From an uncultured Prevotella sp. (GTDB lineage Bacteria; Bacteroidota; Bacteroidia; Bacteroidales; Bacteroidaceae): 64,000 nucleotides of DNA. Positions 15,186 to 24,866 of the stretch are shown here, one piece after another (position 1 is the stretch's first letter; every line of letters starts with the position of its first letter). The notes beneath the pieces were generated by a model. The model saw nothing but the letters and a program-made list of their open reading frames with translations, did not search any database and was not told where the DNA came from. Location of the stretch: the NCBI GenBank assembly GCA_900320905.1, contig ONTZ01000003.1, positions 1 to 64,000 of the forward strand, read 5' to 3'. The position numbers and the translations under genes are program-made.

Positions 15186-15947
15186 ATGAAACTGACGTTT
15201 TTAGGAACAGGAACATCGTGTGGCGTGCCGGTTATCGGTTGCCAGTGTGAGGTCTGTCGCAGTACTGACCCGCACGACAAGCGTACCCGTTGTTCTGTTC
15301 TGGTAGAGACGGATGAGACGCGTCTGCTGATAGACTGCGGCCCTGATTTCCGTCAGCAGATTCTTCCTCAGCCATTTCGTAAGATTGATGCCATCCTCAT
15401 TACCCATGCCCACTACGACCACATGGGGGGTATGGACGATATCCGTCCCTATTGTCAGTTTGGTGAGATCAATGTCTATGCCGATGCCATTGCCCGTCAG
15501 GGGATGATAGAGATGTTACCGTATTGCTTTGCGGAAAACCGCTACCCTGGTGTGCCGGCAATCGGTCTCCACGAGATCAAACCCCACGAGGTGCTGACAT
15601 TCGGTGATTTGGAGGTAATCCCCTTTGAGGTGATGCACGGAAAACTACCCATCCTGGCCTACCGCATTGGCGGACTGGCCTATATCACGGATATGAAGAC
15701 CATCGACGAGAGCGAAATGGCCTATCTGAAAGATTTGGAGGTGCTCGTGGTGAATGCCCTGCGTTTCGACAAGCCACACCATTCTCATCAGTTGGTGGAC
15801 GATGCTATTGCCTTTGCCCAGAGAGTAGGGGCGAGGCAGACCTATCTGATCCATTCCTGTCACGACATCGGTCTTCACAAAGAGGTCAATAAAAAACTGC
15901 CAGTTGGCATCCAACTGGCATACGACGGACAGATTGTGGAAATCTGA
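15186..15947 (+). CDS. MBL-fold metallohydrolase, PhnP-like
   Basis: 253 residues with the metallo-beta-lactamase core: GTGTSCGVP at the N-terminus, ITHAHYDHMGGMDD (HxHxDH) and a late HSCHDIGLH segment. The early C-x-C-x-x-C (CQCEVC) resembles the extra zinc site of PhnP-type cyclic phosphodiesterases. The substrate is not predictable; PhnP-like enzymes cleave phosphodiesters. It is preceded by an AATTGTAAATTGTCAAAC leader repeat. Its stop directly abuts the stop of the convergent gene at 15948. Confidence 0.85.
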   Translation: MKLTFLGTGTSCGVPVIGCQCEVCRSTDPHDKRTRCSVLVETDETRLLIDCGPDFRQQILPQPFRKIDAILITHAHYDHMGGMDDIRPYCQFGEINVYADAIARQGMIEMLPYCFAENRYPGVPAIGLHEIKPHEVLTFGDLEVIPFEVMHGKLPILAYRIGGLAYITDMKTIDESEMAYLKDLEVLVVNALRFDKPHHSHQLVDDAIAFAQRVGARQTYLIHSCHDIGLHKEVNKKLPVGIQLAYDGQIVEI

Positions 15948-16226
15948 TTATTTGTGTTTCTTTTTCTTGGATTTCCCAAACAGGAATCCGTAGCCCTTCA
16001 TCAACTTGCGGATAAGTAGGAATGTGTCGAATGCCACGATGCCATTGCTCACCAGTCCGGCAATATAGTCCGTCCTGGTGTTTCCCTCTTTTTTGATGAA
16101 CACCTGGTTCCAAAGTGATGTGAACTTGCCGTTGTCCTGCTGGATCTCATCGGCCAATTCATCCTTCCGCTGGCGAATCTCTTCCAGCGTGCGGAATTCG
16201 TGGGTTTGTTTCTTGACAGGTAGCAT
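15948..16226 (-). CDS. Small protein of the YtxH/holin-like envelope operon
   Basis: 92 residues, basic at both ends (N-terminal MLPVKKQ, C-terminal KSKKKKHK). It has a helical N-terminal half (LEEIRQRKDELADEIQQD) and a moderately hydrophobic stretch near 58-75. It lies 9 nt after the DUF1469-like gene and is third in the operon with the YtxH-like gene. Such three-gene sets are common in Bacteroidota and are thought to be envelope-stress related; that role is not shown by this sequence. Confidence 0.6.
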   Translation of the reverse strand: MLPVKKQTHEFRTLEEIRQRKDELADEIQQDNGKFTSLWNQVFIKKEGNTRTDYIAGLVSNGIVAFDTFLLIRKLMKGYGFLFGKSKKKKHK

Positions 16227-16235
16227 GGGCGGTAG

Positions 16236-16586
16236 TTATTTGCTCAGCAAGAGGCTGGCGAGGAAATGCACCAAAGGTTTCTCAATCCATTTCTTACGCA
16301 TGCAGAAGAATATGACAAACAGGAGAAAATGGATGCCTCCCACAATGAGAAAGGCAAGGGCTGTACCCGTAAACGAGGCCAGCCAGAAAGCAAAGGCAAA
16401 CGAGAGATAGAGCAACACGGCGATGATGATCATAAAGAACACGACTGCCAAGGCGAAGGCTGTGAAGAGCCTTACCACCTTGTCAATCACGTCTAATTTC
16501 AGATACTCCGTCTGTAACCCGAGGTAATGCTTCAGCACCTCGATGAGTTGCGCGATAGTCTCTACGTTCTTGTCGCTCGAAAGCAT
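16236..16586 (-). CDS. DUF1469 / holin-X-like membrane protein
   Basis: 116 residues: an amphipathic N-terminal helix (1-38), then two strongly hydrophobic segments (about 41-66 and 72-95) and a short basic tail. This is the layout of the Actinobacterial holin-X/DUF1469 family of small envelope proteins, which despite the name are usually chromosomal and not lytic. The ATG overlaps the stop of the YtxH-like gene by one base (TAATG), so they are translationally coupled. Confidence 0.7.
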   Translation of the reverse strand: MLSSDKNVETIAQLIEVLKHYLGLQTEYLKLDVIDKVVRLFTAFALAVVFFMIIIAVLLYLSFAFAFWLASFTGTALAFLIVGGIHFLLFVIFFCMRKKWIEKPLVHFLASLLLSK

Positions 16587-16798
16587 TATTCTTCTTCGGC
16601 TGCGTCCTGGATATCGTCAACGAGGTCAACCACTTCCTTGCGGCTGAGTTTGATGTTGTGCTTCTTGAGGAAATCCTCTACAGCATCAGTAATCTTTACG
16701 CGGGTATCTTGTCCCTTTTCAGGGGCCATCAGGATTCCGAGGGCTGCGCCTGCAATGGCACCACCGAGGAATGCGCTTAAATAACCTAAACTCTTCAT
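16586..16798 (-). CDS. YtxH-like small protein
   Basis: 70 residues from the ATG at 16798. The N-terminal glycine/alanine-rich membrane segment GGAIAGAALGILMAPEKG is the hallmark of YtxH-domain proteins; the rest is a charged helix. The YtxH family is stress-associated in other bacteria, with no known biochemical role. It is the first gene of a three-gene minus-strand operon. A TAAATTTG box on the minus strand at 16838-16845 is its likely -7 element. Confidence 0.8.
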   Translation of the reverse strand: MKSLGYLSAFLGGAIAGAALGILMAPEKGQDTRVKITDAVEDFLKKHNIKLSRKEVVDLVDDIQDAAEEE

Positions 16799-17016
16799 AA
16801 TGATATTTTTTTTAATTAAACGTTTGTTTACACTTGGCAAATTTACGGAATTATTTCGGAAATAACCATATTTTCCCTGCGATTTTTTGTTAAAATGGCG
16901 ATATTTCCGTTATTTAACAAACTTTATGCAGCATTTTTGTGCCATTTTCCGTGAGATTTTGTAATTTCGCACCAAATATTTGAAACAGAAGTAAAACATT
17001 TAAATAATTTAAGGAA

Positions 17017-17520
17017 ATGAAAAAGTACATCGTATTGTGCGCAGGGTTGTGCCTCGCAATGGCAATGACAAGTTGTAAATCAAGTGAGAGTGCCTACAAG
17101 AAGGCTTACGAGAAGGCTAAGCAGTATGACACTCAGACGGCTCAGCAGACAGCACAGCCGGCTTATGAGGAACCCGCTGTGGTGGCTCCAGTCCAGACAA
17201 CTGCTGCTAATGAAGCCCGTAAATTGGATAACTACGACAATGTCTCTGTCCGTCAGGAGAAGGTGGCTGTCGTCAGTGGTAATGGCTTGAAGGCATACAG
17301 TGTGGTTGTTGGTTCTTTCGGTCTGCAGTCGAATGCAGAAGGCTTGCAGCAGCGCTTGAAGAGTGCTGGTTATGATGCCCAAATTGTGAAGAACCAAGAT
17401 CGTAATATGTTCCGTGTGGTGGCAGCAACCTTCGACAACAAGGCAGATGCAGCCCGCAGCCGCGACCAGTTCCGTGAGCAGGAGGCTTACAAGGATGCTT
17501 GGTTGCTCTCTAACCAATAA
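17017..17520 (+). CDS. SPOR-domain lipoprotein
   Basis: 167 residues with lipobox AMTSC (Cys20). A Q/A/P-rich linker (about 40-85) leads to a C-terminal SPOR domain (about 92-165: YSVVVGSF, then NAEGLQQRLKSAGYDA, then FRVVAATF). SPOR domains bind denuded peptidoglycan glycan strands at division sites, so the protein probably sits at the septum or cell wall. It is first in a run with ruvX, def, a TPR protein and an ABC exporter. The gap to ruvX is 4 nt. Confidence 0.85.
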   Translation: MKKYIVLCAGLCLAMAMTSCKSSESAYKKAYEKAKQYDTQTAQQTAQPAYEEPAVVAPVQTTAANEARKLDNYDNVSVRQEKVAVVSGNGLKAYSVVVGSFGLQSNAEGLQQRLKSAGYDAQIVKNQDRNMFRVVAATFDNKADAARSRDQFREQEAYKDAWLLSNQ

Positions 17521-17524
17521 GCAT

Positions 17525-17938
17525 TTGGCGCGGATACTGTCCATCGATTACGGTAAGAAGCGTACAGGTATTGCAGTCACCGACCCTTTGCAGATTATTG
17601 CAGGCGGGTTGGCGACTGTTTCTACGTTAGAACTCTTCGACTGGCTGAAGGCATATTTGGCCAAGGAGGCTGTGGAGCGTATCATCATCGGTGAACCGCG
17701 ACAGCCTAACGGACAGCCCAGTGAGAATCTCCAACGTGTGCAGCAGTTTGTGAACCGTTGGCGTAAGGCTGTGCCGGAAGTGCCTATAGAATATTTTGAC
17801 GAGCGTTTTACTTCTGTACTGGCGCATCAGGCGATGCTCGATGGTGGCCTGAAAAAGAAAGCCCGTCAGGACAAGGCTCTTGTCGACGAGATTAGTGCCA
17901 CTATTATTTTAGAGGACTACCTTCGCTCCCGAAAATAA
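17525..17938 (+). CDS. ruvX: Putative pre-16S rRNA nuclease YqgF/RuvX
   Basis: 137 residues starting at a TTG at 17525, only 4 nt after the previous stop; the family's opening ILSIDYGKKRTGIA begins right after it, and no ATG exists at the expected place. The RNase H-like fold is shown by the first-strand DYGxKRxGIA, the second-strand IIIGEP, and the late YFDERFTS and D-K-A-L-V-D-E-x-S-A segments carrying catalytic acids. It is known to mature the 16S rRNA 5' end. The length is typical. Confidence 0.9.
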   Translation: MARILSIDYGKKRTGIAVTDPLQIIAGGLATVSTLELFDWLKAYLAKEAVERIIIGEPRQPNGQPSENLQRVQQFVNRWRKAVPEVPIEYFDERFTSVLAHQAMLDGGLKKKARQDKALVDEISATIILEDYLRSRK

Positions 17939-17967
17939 AATGAAATTGTAAAATTGTAAAATTGCAA

Positions 17968-18528
17968 ATGATTCTACCTATTTTTATATATGGTCAGCCT
18001 GTGCTCCGCAAGGTGGCCGAGGACATCACCCCTGACTACCCCGACTTGAAGCAGTTAATTACTGATATGTGGGAGACATTGGCTGAGTCAGAAGGTATCG
18101 GATTGGCAGCGCCTCAGATTGGCAAGGCTATCCGATTGTCGGTGATTGATTTGGATGTGTTGTCGGAAGACCTGCCAGAATATAAAGGCTTCCGCCAGGT
18201 ATATATCAATCCGCATATTGTGGAATACGATGAGTCGGATACTAATTCCTCTGAGGAAGGATGTCTCTCACTGCCAGCCATCCATGAGAAGGTGGTGCGC
18301 CCGACGCGTATCCATGTGGAGTGGGACGATGAACAGTTCCAGCACCACGACGAGTGGATAGAGGGCTATCTGGCCCGGGTCATGCAGCATGAGTTCGACC
18401 ACCTCGATGGTAAAATGTTCGTAGACCGTATTTCTCCGCTCCGCAAACAACTTATCCAAAGTAAGTTGCGCGCCCTGATACAAGGTCGCTACCGTTGTGG
18501 CTATAAGACTAAACCGGTCAGAAAATGA
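17968..18528 (+). CDS. def: Peptide deformylase
   Basis: 186 residues from the ATG at 17968; an in-frame TTG two codons earlier is less likely. All three family motifs are present: [17 protein letters not shown] (metal-binding Cys) and QHEFDHLDG (HExxH-type His-Glu-His). It removes the formyl group from new N-termini in the cytoplasm using Fe2+ or Zn2+. An AAATTGTAAAATTG-type repeat fills the leader between ruvX and this gene. Confidence 0.96.
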   Translation: MILPIFIYGQPVLRKVAEDITPDYPDLKQLITDMWETLAESEGIGLAAPQIGKAIRLSVIDLDVLSEDLPEYKGFRQVYINPHIVEYDESDTNSSEEGCLSLPAIHEKVVRPTRIHVEWDDEQFQHHDEWIEGYLARVMQHEFDHLDGKMFVDRISPLRKQLIQSKLRALIQGRYRCGYKTKPVRK

Positions 18529-18545
18529 GGAAAGAGGAATGAGAA

Positions 18546-20567
18546 ATGAAGAATGTTGAATACTTCTATAGGCTGATTATGCAGCGTGTAAGGTCGGGCA
18601 GACTTTGTGCTTGTCTGGTAATCATCATTTCTCATTTCTCATTTCTCATTTCTCATTCTTTCGCACAGTACAACACAGATCGTCTGATTATGATCGGGCG
18701 CTCGGCTCTCTATTATGAGGACTATGTTCTTTCTATCCAGTATTTCAATCAGGCCATCTCAGCAAAGCCGTATCTCTATGAGCCCTGGTTCTTCCGGGGT
18801 GTTGCCAAATTCTATCTCGATGATTTCCGGGGTGCGGAAAGCGACTGTTCTGAAGCCATTGAGCGCAATCCGTATGTGACTACTATCTATGAGTTGCGTG
18901 GACTCTGTCGCATCAATCAGAAGAAATACACGGAGGCGATAGGCGACTATACCCGCGCCATCCGTTATAATCCCGACAATCAGGGCCTCTGGCATAACCG
19001 TATTCTCTGTCGCATCAACGAGAAAGACTATGAGCGTGGACTGGCTGAGATTGATACAATGCTGATCCGCTGGTCGAACTATGCCAGGGGCTATGCCATG
19101 CAGGCGGAAATCTATCTGTTGCAGAAAGATACGACGAGCGCCGTGAAATCGTTGGAAAAGAGTCTGGAACTGGATCCATATGATGGCGGCATCTGGGCGG
19201 AAAGGGCCATTATCAGTTTGGCTCGTGAGAAATGGAAGGAGGGAGAGGGATTCCTCGATAAATCCATCCACTTGCTGCCCAAGCATGCGGGCAACTACAT
19301 TAATCGTGCTTTGGCGCGCTATAACCAGAATAATCTGCGAGGGGCTATGGCTGATTATGATACGGCTCTGGATCTTGATCCCAACAATTTCATCGGTCAT
19401 TATAACCGTGGACTGCTGCGTGCGCAGGTGGGTGACGACAATCGTGGAATCGAGGACTTTGACTTCGTACTCCGTCTGGAGCCCAACAACCTGATGGCCC
19501 TCTTCAATCGCGCCTTGCTGTTGGAACAGACGGGTGATTTAAATGGTGCTATCCGTGACTATTCGAAGGTGATTGAGGAATTTCCCAATTTCTGGTTCGG
19601 ACTTGATCACCGTGCCTCATGCTATCGTCGTTTAGGAATGACCAGACAGGCAGAGGCTGATGAGTTCCGTATCCTGAAAGCCCAGATGGACAAGCGCTAT
19701 GGTGGCAAACAGCCCCGACTCTCGAAGCGGCAGATGCGTCGCAAGAGTGATACCGACCCGGACAAGTATAACCAGTTGGTCGTGGCTGATGAGCAGCAGG
19801 TGGAACATGAGTATAAGAGTGACTATCGGGGAAAGGTACAGAATCGTCAGGTGGAGATGGTATGGCAACCGATGTTTGCCCTCTCATTCTTTGCCGAGTA
19901 TGACGACGTACGCTCGTATATTGCCTTCGACAAGGATGTGGATGCCTTCAACCAGCACTCCAGAACGCACACCATCCATATAGGCACAACGCAGCCTAAC
20001 ATCGATGAGGTCAGGATGAACCGTCATATTGCCTTTATTGATTCTTTCACCGTAGCCATTGGTGAGGCCAAGGGGAACAGCGTTGTCAAGCCTCTGCTGT
20101 TGCAGCGGGCCGTCGCTTACAGTGCCCTCCAGAATTTCGACAGTGCCATTGATGACCTCTCGACACTCATCCAGATGGATTCTACGGCAGTGCTTGCTTA
20201 TTGGCAACGGGCTGTCTGTCAGGCGAAGATCAATGAGTTTAATGCTTCGCAAGGTACGAATATCGACTTGAAGTCGGCTAATGTGCTCAGCGATTTGTGC
20301 GAGGCCATCAAACTGGCTCCCCATAATCCATACCTTTATTATAATAGAGGTTGTCTTTATGCTATTCGGAATGACTATCATCGGGCGCTCGATGATTTCA
20401 GTCGTGCCTTGGAGATTGACGGTAACATCCCAGAGGCCTATTATAACCGTGGACTTGTCTATCTCCATACCAACAAGACCGCAGAAGGGGTGGCTGATTT
20501 GAGTAAGGCCGGGGAATTAGGCATCTATTCCGCTTATAGTGTCATCAAGAAATACCGCGAAAAGTGA
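18546..20567 (+). CDS. Exported TPR protein with a heptanucleotide repeat in its signal sequence
   Basis: 673 residues, or 661 if translation starts at the second ATG (18582), which gives a more usual signal peptide: basic MQRVRSGR, a hydrophobic stretch, then SFAQ. The mature protein is built from tetratricopeptide repeats (PYLYEPWFFRGVAKFYLDD and about ten more A-x-x-x-Y-N-R-G-type units) in two blocks around a basic linker near 395-430. It is probably periplasmic and a protein-binding scaffold. Four tandem CATTTCT units (18626-18653) encode the signal core, so unit gain or loss would shift the frame. It lies between def and an ABC exporter. Confidence 0.8.
   Translation: MKNVEYFYRLIMQRVRSGRLCACLVIIISHFSFLISHSFAQYNTDRLIMIGRSALYYEDYVLSIQYFNQAISAKPYLYEPWFFRGVAKFYLDDFRGAESDCSEAIERNPYVTTIYELRGLCRINQKKYTEAIGDYTRAIRYNPDNQGLWHNRILCRINEKDYERGLAEIDTMLIRWSNYARGYAMQAEIYLLQKDTTSAVKSLEKSLELDPYDGGIWAERAIISLAREKWKEGEGFLDKSIHLLPKHAGNYINRALARYNQNNLRGAMADYDTALDLDPNNFIGHYNRGLLRAQVGDDNRGIEDFDFVLRLEPNNLMALFNRALLLEQTGDLNGAIRDYSKVIEEFPNFWFGLDHRASCYRRLGMTRQAEADEFRILKAQMDKRYGGKQPRLSKRQMRRKSDTDPDKYNQLVVADEQQVEHEYKSDYRGKVQNRQVEMVWQPMFALSFFAEYDDVRSYIAFDKDVDAFNQHSRTHTIHIGTTQPNIDEVRMNRHIAFIDSFTVAIGEAKGNSVVKPLLLQRAVAYSALQNFDSAIDDLSTLIQMDSTAVLAYWQRAVCQAKINEFNASQGTNIDLKSANVLSDLCEAIKLAPHNPYLYYNRGCLYAIRNDYHRALDDFSRALEIDGNIPEAYYNRGLVYLHTNKTAEGVADLSKAGELGIYSAYSVIKKYREK
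18626..18653 (+). repeat. Heptanucleotide tandem repeat (CATTTCT x4) in coding sequence
   Basis: Four perfect CATTTCT units plus a partial fifth (CATTCTT) within the signal peptide of the TPR gene. Seven is not a multiple of three, so slippage by one unit would move the downstream 600 codons out of frame. The complementary GAATGAGAAATGA lies at the gene's 5' end (about 18537-18549), so a long-range hairpin over the start is also possible. Confidence 0.85.
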
Positions 20568-20591
20568 AATTGTAATAAAAATGAAAGTGTG

Positions 20592-22382
20592 ATGGGCATA
20601 GGAACATTGTTATATTATATCCTTCGGATTGTGAAACCATACCGTTGGTTGTTGGTAGTGACGCTGGTGCTGACCTTGGTGGGTTCGCTACTGGCGCAGG
20701 TCAACGCCATTGTCCTCGATCGTGCAGTCGATGCCATTAATATTATTGACCAGCAGCCGACGCTGATGTGGTCCAGCGCCTTGCGTGTCCTCATAATCGT
20801 CAGTGCTGTACTGCTGGGCAAAGAGGTATTGGCAACTGTGGTCAACTTCTTCCGTCGCTATTACGGTGAGCGTATGCGCATTCTGGTGAGTCGCGACCTG
20901 ACTTTACAGGTGGTACACCATATGCAGACATTCCGCATGGCTTTCTTCACCACTTCGGGTAATGAGGCAGGTCGCCTGCAGTCGCGCATCGACAAGGGCG
21001 TATTGAGTACGAGCCGTGCCGTCAACAGTTTATTTATCGACATCCTACCGTTGCTTACGAGTGCCGTGCTGGCACTTATCCTCATGTTCATGGCAAATGT
21101 CTATGTGGGCCTGGTGGCTCTGGCCATTGTCCCTGTCTATTTCTATGTCACCTATATCCAGGCAGAGCGTATGCGAGCCGGACGCCGGGACATCTTCAGC
21201 GGGCAGCAGGCTGTTAGCCAGAACATTCTGAACATCATCGAAAGCATTGGTGTCATCAAGTCGTTCAACCGCGAAGTGGTAGAAGACAAGCGCATGGGAG
21301 GCATACAGGATTCTGTAACCAATCTGCAGTTGTCGACGCGCAAGCAGAGTTATTTCTATACGGGATTGAAAGGTTTTCTGGAACAGATAGGCACTGTGCT
21401 CGTCATCATCCTGACGGCTTACCTGGTGCTTATCGACTATCCGGGTATGACCATTGGTAAGATTATGTACCATGTCATGCTGTTTGCCAATGTCAGTGCT
21501 CCTATCCGTCAGTTGCATCGCATCTATGATGACCTAAACGATGCATTGATTTATTCCGAGGGACTTTTTGACTTGTTGGAAGGTGATGAACATGTGGAGG
21601 ACACGGGCGATTATCGCCCTGACGAGGTAAAGGGCTGTTTCGAACTGCAGCATGTCGATTTCGCCTATCCCAATGGTGTCAAAGCCCTGCACGATGTGTC
21701 GATGCGCATTGAGCCCGGCAAGATAACGGCTCTGGTGGGTATGAGCGGAGCAGGCAAGAGCACCGTTGTGAACTTGCTCGACAAGTTCTACCACGCAGAC
21801 AATGGAAGTATCTCGCTCGACGGAAAACCGATTGAGCAGTGGGACACTCGCTGGCTGCGCGAACATGTAGGTCTGGTGATGCAGAAGAACCACATCTTCG
21901 ACGGAACCATCGAAGAGAATATCAAATACGGCAATCCGCAGGCCACTCACGACGATGTGGTGAATGCGGCTCGGAGGGCCTTCCTCTACGATCAGGTAAT
22001 GCAGTTGCCTAAAGGTTTCGAGAGCAGTGCCCTGCGGCTGAGTGGTGGTCAGCAGCAGCGTGTGGCTATTGCCCGTATGTTTATCAAGAACCCCACCGTC
22101 ATCATCCTCGACGAGCCTACAGCCAGCCTGGATGCCATTGCCACGGAGCAGATCAAGGCCAGCATTGATGCTATTAAGCAGGGTAGGACGGTGATTATCA
22201 TCTCGCACAACATCGGACAGATTGTTGATGCTGATATGATTTACGTTTTGGATCAAGGCCGTGTGGTTGAGAGTGGAAAACCGGATGATGTCTACCGGCA
22301 AGGCGGGCGTTACAAGGAAATCTTCGATGCCAGTGCCCGTAGTATGAATGCCGACAAAATTGCAGATGTATTAGAAAAGTAA
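20592..22382 (+). CDS. ABC transporter, permease-ATPase half-transporter
   Basis: 596 residues from the ATG at 20592; a GTG one codon earlier is possible. N-terminal exporter membrane domain with about six helices (20-320), then an ATPase domain: Walker A GMSGAGKST, Q-loop LVMQKNHIFDGTI, signature LSGGQQQR, Walker B VIILDEP and switch ISHNIGQI. It is a half-transporter that would dimerise in the cytoplasmic membrane. Substrate unknown; lipid or peptide export is typical. No second ABC gene is adjacent, so a homodimer is likely. Confidence 0.92.
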   Translation: MGIGTLLYYILRIVKPYRWLLVVTLVLTLVGSLLAQVNAIVLDRAVDAINIIDQQPTLMWSSALRVLIIVSAVLLGKEVLATVVNFFRRYYGERMRILVSRDLTLQVVHHMQTFRMAFFTTSGNEAGRLQSRIDKGVLSTSRAVNSLFIDILPLLTSAVLALILMFMANVYVGLVALAIVPVYFYVTYIQAERMRAGRRDIFSGQQAVSQNILNIIESIGVIKSFNREVVEDKRMGGIQDSVTNLQLSTRKQSYFYTGLKGFLEQIGTVLVIILTAYLVLIDYPGMTIGKIMYHVMLFANVSAPIRQLHRIYDDLNDALIYSEGLFDLLEGDEHVEDTGDYRPDEVKGCFELQHVDFAYPNGVKALHDVSMRIEPGKITALVGMSGAGKSTVVNLLDKFYHADNGSISLDGKPIEQWDTRWLREHVGLVMQKNHIFDGTIEENIKYGNPQATHDDVVNAARRAFLYDQVMQLPKGFESSALRLSGGQQQRVAIARMFIKNPTVIILDEPTASLDAIATEQIKASIDAIKQGRTVIIISHNIGQIVDADMIYVLDQGRVVESGKPDDVYRQGGRYKEIFDASARSMNADKIADVLEK

Positions 22383-22393
22383 AGTAACTGAAA

Positions 22394-22819
22394 ATGAGAA
22401 AGAAGATATCTATAGTAGTGCTAGGTTGCCTGACGATATGGCTGATGGCGGCATGTATGGACGATAAAGTCCCAGCCTCTTCAAAGGCGTTTATCGACCA
22501 GTATTTCCCAGAGATGACCGTCGTCCTTGTGGAGATGGATGATGACGACGATGGCGGGAAAGAATATAGTGTGTGTCTCAACGACGGCACAAAGATTGAG
22601 TTCGATCTGCAGGGAGAATGGAAAAGGGTAGGGCGCAAGAAGACGGGCGTTCCTTCCACACTCGTCCCATCCGCCATCTGGGAATATGTGAAGACTCATT
22701 ATCCTGAGGATGTCATAACTAAGTTGAGTAAGAAGCCCTATGGTTATAAGATAGAACTGTCGAACGATGAAGATATGCGTTTTACAACCCAGGGCCAGTT
22801 CATTGAAAAGATTGATTAA
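22394..22819 (+). CDS. PepSY-like lipoprotein
   Basis: 141 residues with lipobox LMAAC (Cys17). Two repeats of the short PepSY-like (DUF2874) unit follow: AFIDQYFPEMTVVLVEMD...YSVCLNDGTKIEFDLQGEWKRV and a second starting IWEYVKTHYPED, ending FTTQGQFIEKID. These Bacteroidota proteins are exported and of unknown function; the fold resembles inhibitors and ligand binders. A run of aspartates (DDDDD near 47-51) could bind metal. It follows the ABC gene by 11 nt. Confidence 0.8.
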   Translation: MRKKISIVVLGCLTIWLMAACMDDKVPASSKAFIDQYFPEMTVVLVEMDDDDDGGKEYSVCLNDGTKIEFDLQGEWKRVGRKKTGVPSTLVPSAIWEYVKTHYPEDVITKLSKKPYGYKIELSNDEDMRFTTQGQFIEKID

Positions 22820-22849
22820 ATGAGGCAGGTTCGAAAAAATCCAAAATTA

Positions 22850-22881
22850 TTTGGTTATTCGTTCGTTTATTCGTAATTTTG
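22850..22881 (+). promoter_or_regulatory. Promoter of thrS
   Basis: -33 TTTG (22850-22853), a 20-nt spacer and -7 TAATTTTG (22874-22881). The start codon lies 33 nt after the box. No long leader or T-box-like structure is present. Confidence 0.8.
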
Positions 22882-22914
22882 CACCCGTTTTAATTTCAAA
22901 CATATATTGTAGAT

Positions 22915-24858
22915 ATGATCAACATTACATTCCCAGACGGATCTGTTCGCTCGTATGAGCAGGGCGTGACTGGTTTTCAGATTGCAGAGAGCATCTCTCC
23001 GGCTCTCGCACGCAGCGTTGTTTCCTGCGGTGTAAACGGGGAGACGGTTGAGTTGAATCGTCCTATTAATGAGGACGCTACCATCGAACTGTATAAGTTC
23101 GACGACGAGCAGGGTAAGCACACTTTCTGGCATACCTCCGCCCATTTGTTGGCTGAGGCTTTGCAGGAGTTGTATCCAGGCATCCAGTTCGGTTTCGGAC
23201 CTGCTGTCGAGAATGGTTTCTTCTATGATGTCTTGCTGAAGGATGGCGAGAGCATCAAGGAGAGCGACTTCCCCAAGATTGAGGCAAAAATGAAGGAACT
23301 GGCAGGCAAGAAAGAGGCTGTGGTTCGTCGTGAGGTGCCAAAGGCAGAGGCTTTGAAGCAGTTTGCTGCCGACGGTCAGACCTACAAGTGCGAGCACATC
23401 GAGCAGGACTTGGAAGACGGTTCCATCACCACATACACCCAGGGTAACTTCACCGACCTCTGCCGTGGTCCGCACCTCATGGATACCGGTGAGATCAAGG
23501 CTGTGAAACTGACCTCTGTTGCCGGTGCCTTCTGGCGCGGTGATGCCACCCGTGAGCAGATGCAGCGTCTGTATGGTATCTCCTTCCCCAAGAAGAAGAT
23601 GCTCGACGAGTATTTGGAAATGTTGGAAGAGGCCAAGAAGCGTGACCACCGTAAGATCGGTAAGGAGATGGAACTTTTCATGTTCTCCGACAAGGTTGGT
23701 AAGGGTCTGCCCATCTGGTTGCCGAAGGGTACTGAACTCCGTCTTCGCTTGCAGGATCACCTGCGCAAAGTTCAGAAGCGCTTTGGTTATCAAGAAGTTA
23801 TCACGCCGCATATTGGTTCCAAGAATCTCTATGTCACCTCTGGTCACTATGCCCATTATGGCAAGGATTCGTTCCAGCCCATCCATACGCCTGAGGAGGA
23901 TGAAGAGTATATGCTGAAGCCCATGAACTGTCCTCACCATTGCGAAATTTTCGCTTGGAAGCCCCGTTCCTATCGTGACCTGCCCCTGCGTATTGCCGAG
24001 TTTGGTACAGTGTACCGTTATGAGCAGAGTGGAGAACTCCACGGACTGACCCGTGTACGTTCGTTTACGCAGGATGATGCCCATCTGTTCTGTCGCCCAG
24101 ATCAGGTGAAGCAGGAATTCCTCAATGTGATGGATATTATCGGTATCGTGCTCTCAGCCTTCGGATTCAACTTCGAGGCTCAGATTAGTCTTCGCGACCC
24201 TAACGACCACGAGAAGTATGTGGGTACCGACGAGGACTGGGCTCTTGCTGAGAAGGCTATTGTGGAGGCTTGTCAGGAGAAGGGCTTGCCCGCAAAAGTG
24301 GAATACGGCGAGGCTGCCTTCTATGGCCCGAAACTGGACTTCATGATCAAGGATGCCATCGGTCGTCGCTGGCAGTTGGGTACCATTCAGGTGGACTACA
24401 ATCTGCCCAAGCGCTTCCAACTTGAATACACCGATGAGGACAACACAAAGAAGACGCCAGTGATGATTCACCGTGCGCCGTTCGGAAGTCTGGAGCGTTT
24501 CTGTGCTGTGTTGATTGAGCATACCAGTGGTCACTTCCCCCTCTGGCTCACGCCTGATCAGGTTGCTATTCTGCCGCTTTCAGAGAAGTACAATGACTAT
24601 GCACAAGAGGTCGCCAAGAAGTTCGATATGGGTGGAGTTCGTGCTACCATCGATTTGCGTAACGAAAAACTGGGTCGTAAGATCCGCGACAATGAGTTGA
24701 AGCGTATCCCCTATATAGTGATTGTCGGCGAGAAGGAAGCCGCCGATGGCACTGTGGCTATTCGTCCTCAAGGTGGTGGTGAACAGAGCGTGAAGACCAT
24801 TCAGGAGTTCATCGACGAGGTGAATGCGCGTGTCGCTGAAATGACCAAAGATTTCTGA
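22915..24858 (+). CDS. thrS: Threonyl-tRNA synthetase
   Basis: 647 residues, full length. Order: TGS domain (1-60), editing domain with [11 protein letters not shown] (from about 64), the class II core with MNCPHHC (about 337-343, zinc and substrate binding), [14 protein letters not shown], and the C-terminal anticodon-binding domain (about 545-647). It charges tRNA-Thr and edits Ser-tRNA-Thr. It has its own promoter and precedes infC-rpmI-rplT, a conserved translation cluster. Confidence 0.97.
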   Translation: MINITFPDGSVRSYEQGVTGFQIAESISPALARSVVSCGVNGETVELNRPINEDATIELYKFDDEQGKHTFWHTSAHLLAEALQELYPGIQFGFGPAVENGFFYDVLLKDGESIKESDFPKIEAKMKELAGKKEAVVRREVPKAEALKQFAADGQTYKCEHIEQDLEDGSITTYTQGNFTDLCRGPHLMDTGEIKAVKLTSVAGAFWRGDATREQMQRLYGISFPKKKMLDEYLEMLEEAKKRDHRKIGKEMELFMFSDKVGKGLPIWLPKGTELRLRLQDHLRKVQKRFGYQEVITPHIGSKNLYVTSGHYAHYGKDSFQPIHTPEEDEEYMLKPMNCPHHCEIFAWKPRSYRDLPLRIAEFGTVYRYEQSGELHGLTRVRSFTQDDAHLFCRPDQVKQEFLNVMDIIGIVLSAFGFNFEAQISLRDPNDHEKYVGTDEDWALAEKAIVEACQEKGLPAKVEYGEAAFYGPKLDFMIKDAIGRRWQLGTIQVDYNLPKRFQLEYTDEDNTKKTPVMIHRAPFGSLERFCAVLIEHTSGHFPLWLTPDQVAILPLSEKYNDYAQEVAKKFDMGGVRATIDLRNEKLGRKIRDNELKRIPYIVIVGEKEAADGTVAIRPQGGGEQSVKTIQEFIDEVNARVAEMTKDF

Positions 24859-24866
24859 TGGAAGTA

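Noticed and set aside
16236-16586. Prophage holin
   Set aside because: The holin-X/DUF1469 name is misleading; the gene is coupled to a YtxH-like gene and there is no lysin or phage gene nearby.
22867-24084. Long open frame antisense to thrS (405 codons)
   Set aside because: It is a mirror of the codon use of thrS; it has no promoter, no start context and no recognisable domain.
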